Below are positions 63,701-64,000 of a stretch of DNA of 64,000 bases, one piece after another. This stretch comes from Selaginella tamariscina (lineage: Eukaryota; Streptophyta; Lycopodiopsida; Selaginellales; Selaginellaceae): the NCBI GenBank assembly GCA_003024785.1, contig PUQB01000185.1, forward strand, positions 363,694 through 427,693, in the 5' to 3' direction. The notes beneath the pieces are model-generated. The model had not been told where the DNA came from, made no database searches, and worked only from the letters and a program-made list of their open reading frames with translations. The translations under genes and the position numbers were made by a program. Within the stretch, counting starts at the first letter, position 1, and the number at the start of each line of letters is the position of its first letter.

Positions 63701-63912
63701 GCATGCTAACCTTCAGCTCCGAAGAAAAGTTCGATGAAGAGGGAACCACCAATGCCTGGGAGAGAGCCTGCGCAGCAGCCTTGGAGGATGCATCAGCAAC
63801 TGCATGTGCCGCATTGGTGGAACCTTGCAAGTCGGTGACCACTTGACGCAAAGTGCCAGCTCATGGAGTAACATTTGGTGCTCGCATTGAAAGCGCTCAA
63901 AATCAGCCATGA
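60716..63912 (-). mobile_element. Ty3/gypsy element, Tcn1-like, right copy, inverted (5' end beyond window)
   Basis: Reads from gag start near 63912 leftwards: MADFERFQCEHQ, MLEKFSGNRADFQGF, HFGLRDNVKDLLLTLLDA, protease ALLDTGANACFMDDTFATQ (62845-62780), IILGMPWFVVANPQINW, and an RT N-terminal part. RT then jumps from VWLWTT to KDQAAHDKHVRLVLERL at 61641-61646, losing about 310 bp including the YLDD active site. RNase H is intact across the site where the left copy has an insert: [40 protein letters not shown]. It ends at about 60716, where it joins the left copy head-on. Bases 63913-64000 resemble the left copy's leader (55895-55965), so the element continues past the window. Confidence 0.85.
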
Positions 63913-64000
63913 TCTAGGTAACTACTTCATAGTTCTCCGTTTTTCAGCTACCTTTTTTCTTGATTCTTTTCCTTCATTTTCCTCCTTTTCTTTTACTATC

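Noticed and set aside
55288-64000. Endogenous pararetrovirus (caulimovirid) reading of the gag-RT region
   Set aside because: Domain order gag-PR-RT-RNase H-integrase and the LTR-like start indicate a Ty3/gypsy retrotransposon; no movement-protein motif was seen.

Overview
The window is nuclear DNA of a land plant, most likely a spore-bearing lineage with swimming sperm such as a lycophyte of the Selaginella type. Four things support this. The genes are split by many short GT-AG introns. Plant-specific families are present: PPR proteins, a subfamily-XI bHLH factor, a BOR borate transporter and a plant MED15 KIX protein. Telo-box motifs (AAACCCTAA) sit in front of housekeeping genes. There is also a radial-spoke-type nucleoside diphosphate kinase, which is only expected in plants that build flagella. 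The species assignment is inference.

Region 1 (about 0-19 kb) is gene-dense. On the minus strand lie an LRL/UNE12-type bHLH factor, a truncated PLS-class PPR gene, a tiny two-exon gene for a secreted 8-cysteine peptide, and a 12-exon P-class PPR gene. A 150-bp telo-box promoter separates that last gene from the divergent ribosomal protein L11 gene. After it come a minus-strand gene resembling the plant eIF4E transporter (4E-T), an uncharacterised 259-aa gene, a PPR relic, a MED15-like KIX gene and a decayed tandem copy of it. Introns carry compound (TC)n(AC)n microsatellites, often starting at the splice donor.

Region 2 (19-43 kb) is AT-rich. It holds a BOR-type borate transporter, a nested LTR locus (a 7.3-kb Ty3/gypsy chromovirus inside an older inverted LTR), and an NME5/RSP23-like gene.

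Region 3 (43-64 kb) is a retroelement cluster. A LINE-like element whose first ORF carries an RNase H domain is split by a 7.3-kb LTR element without recognisable ORFs, then cut off by a second kind of Ty3/gypsy element. The latter is present as two tail-to-tail copies forming a large palindrome. The left copy is interrupted by a 0.94-kb segment duplicated from the 11.9-12.8 kb gene region.

Many genes and element ORFs are broken by single missing bases, very often in short homopolymers. This suggests residual sequencing or assembly errors, so 'pseudogene' should be used with care here. Gene models were built by hand from reading frames and splice signals; no database search was possible.
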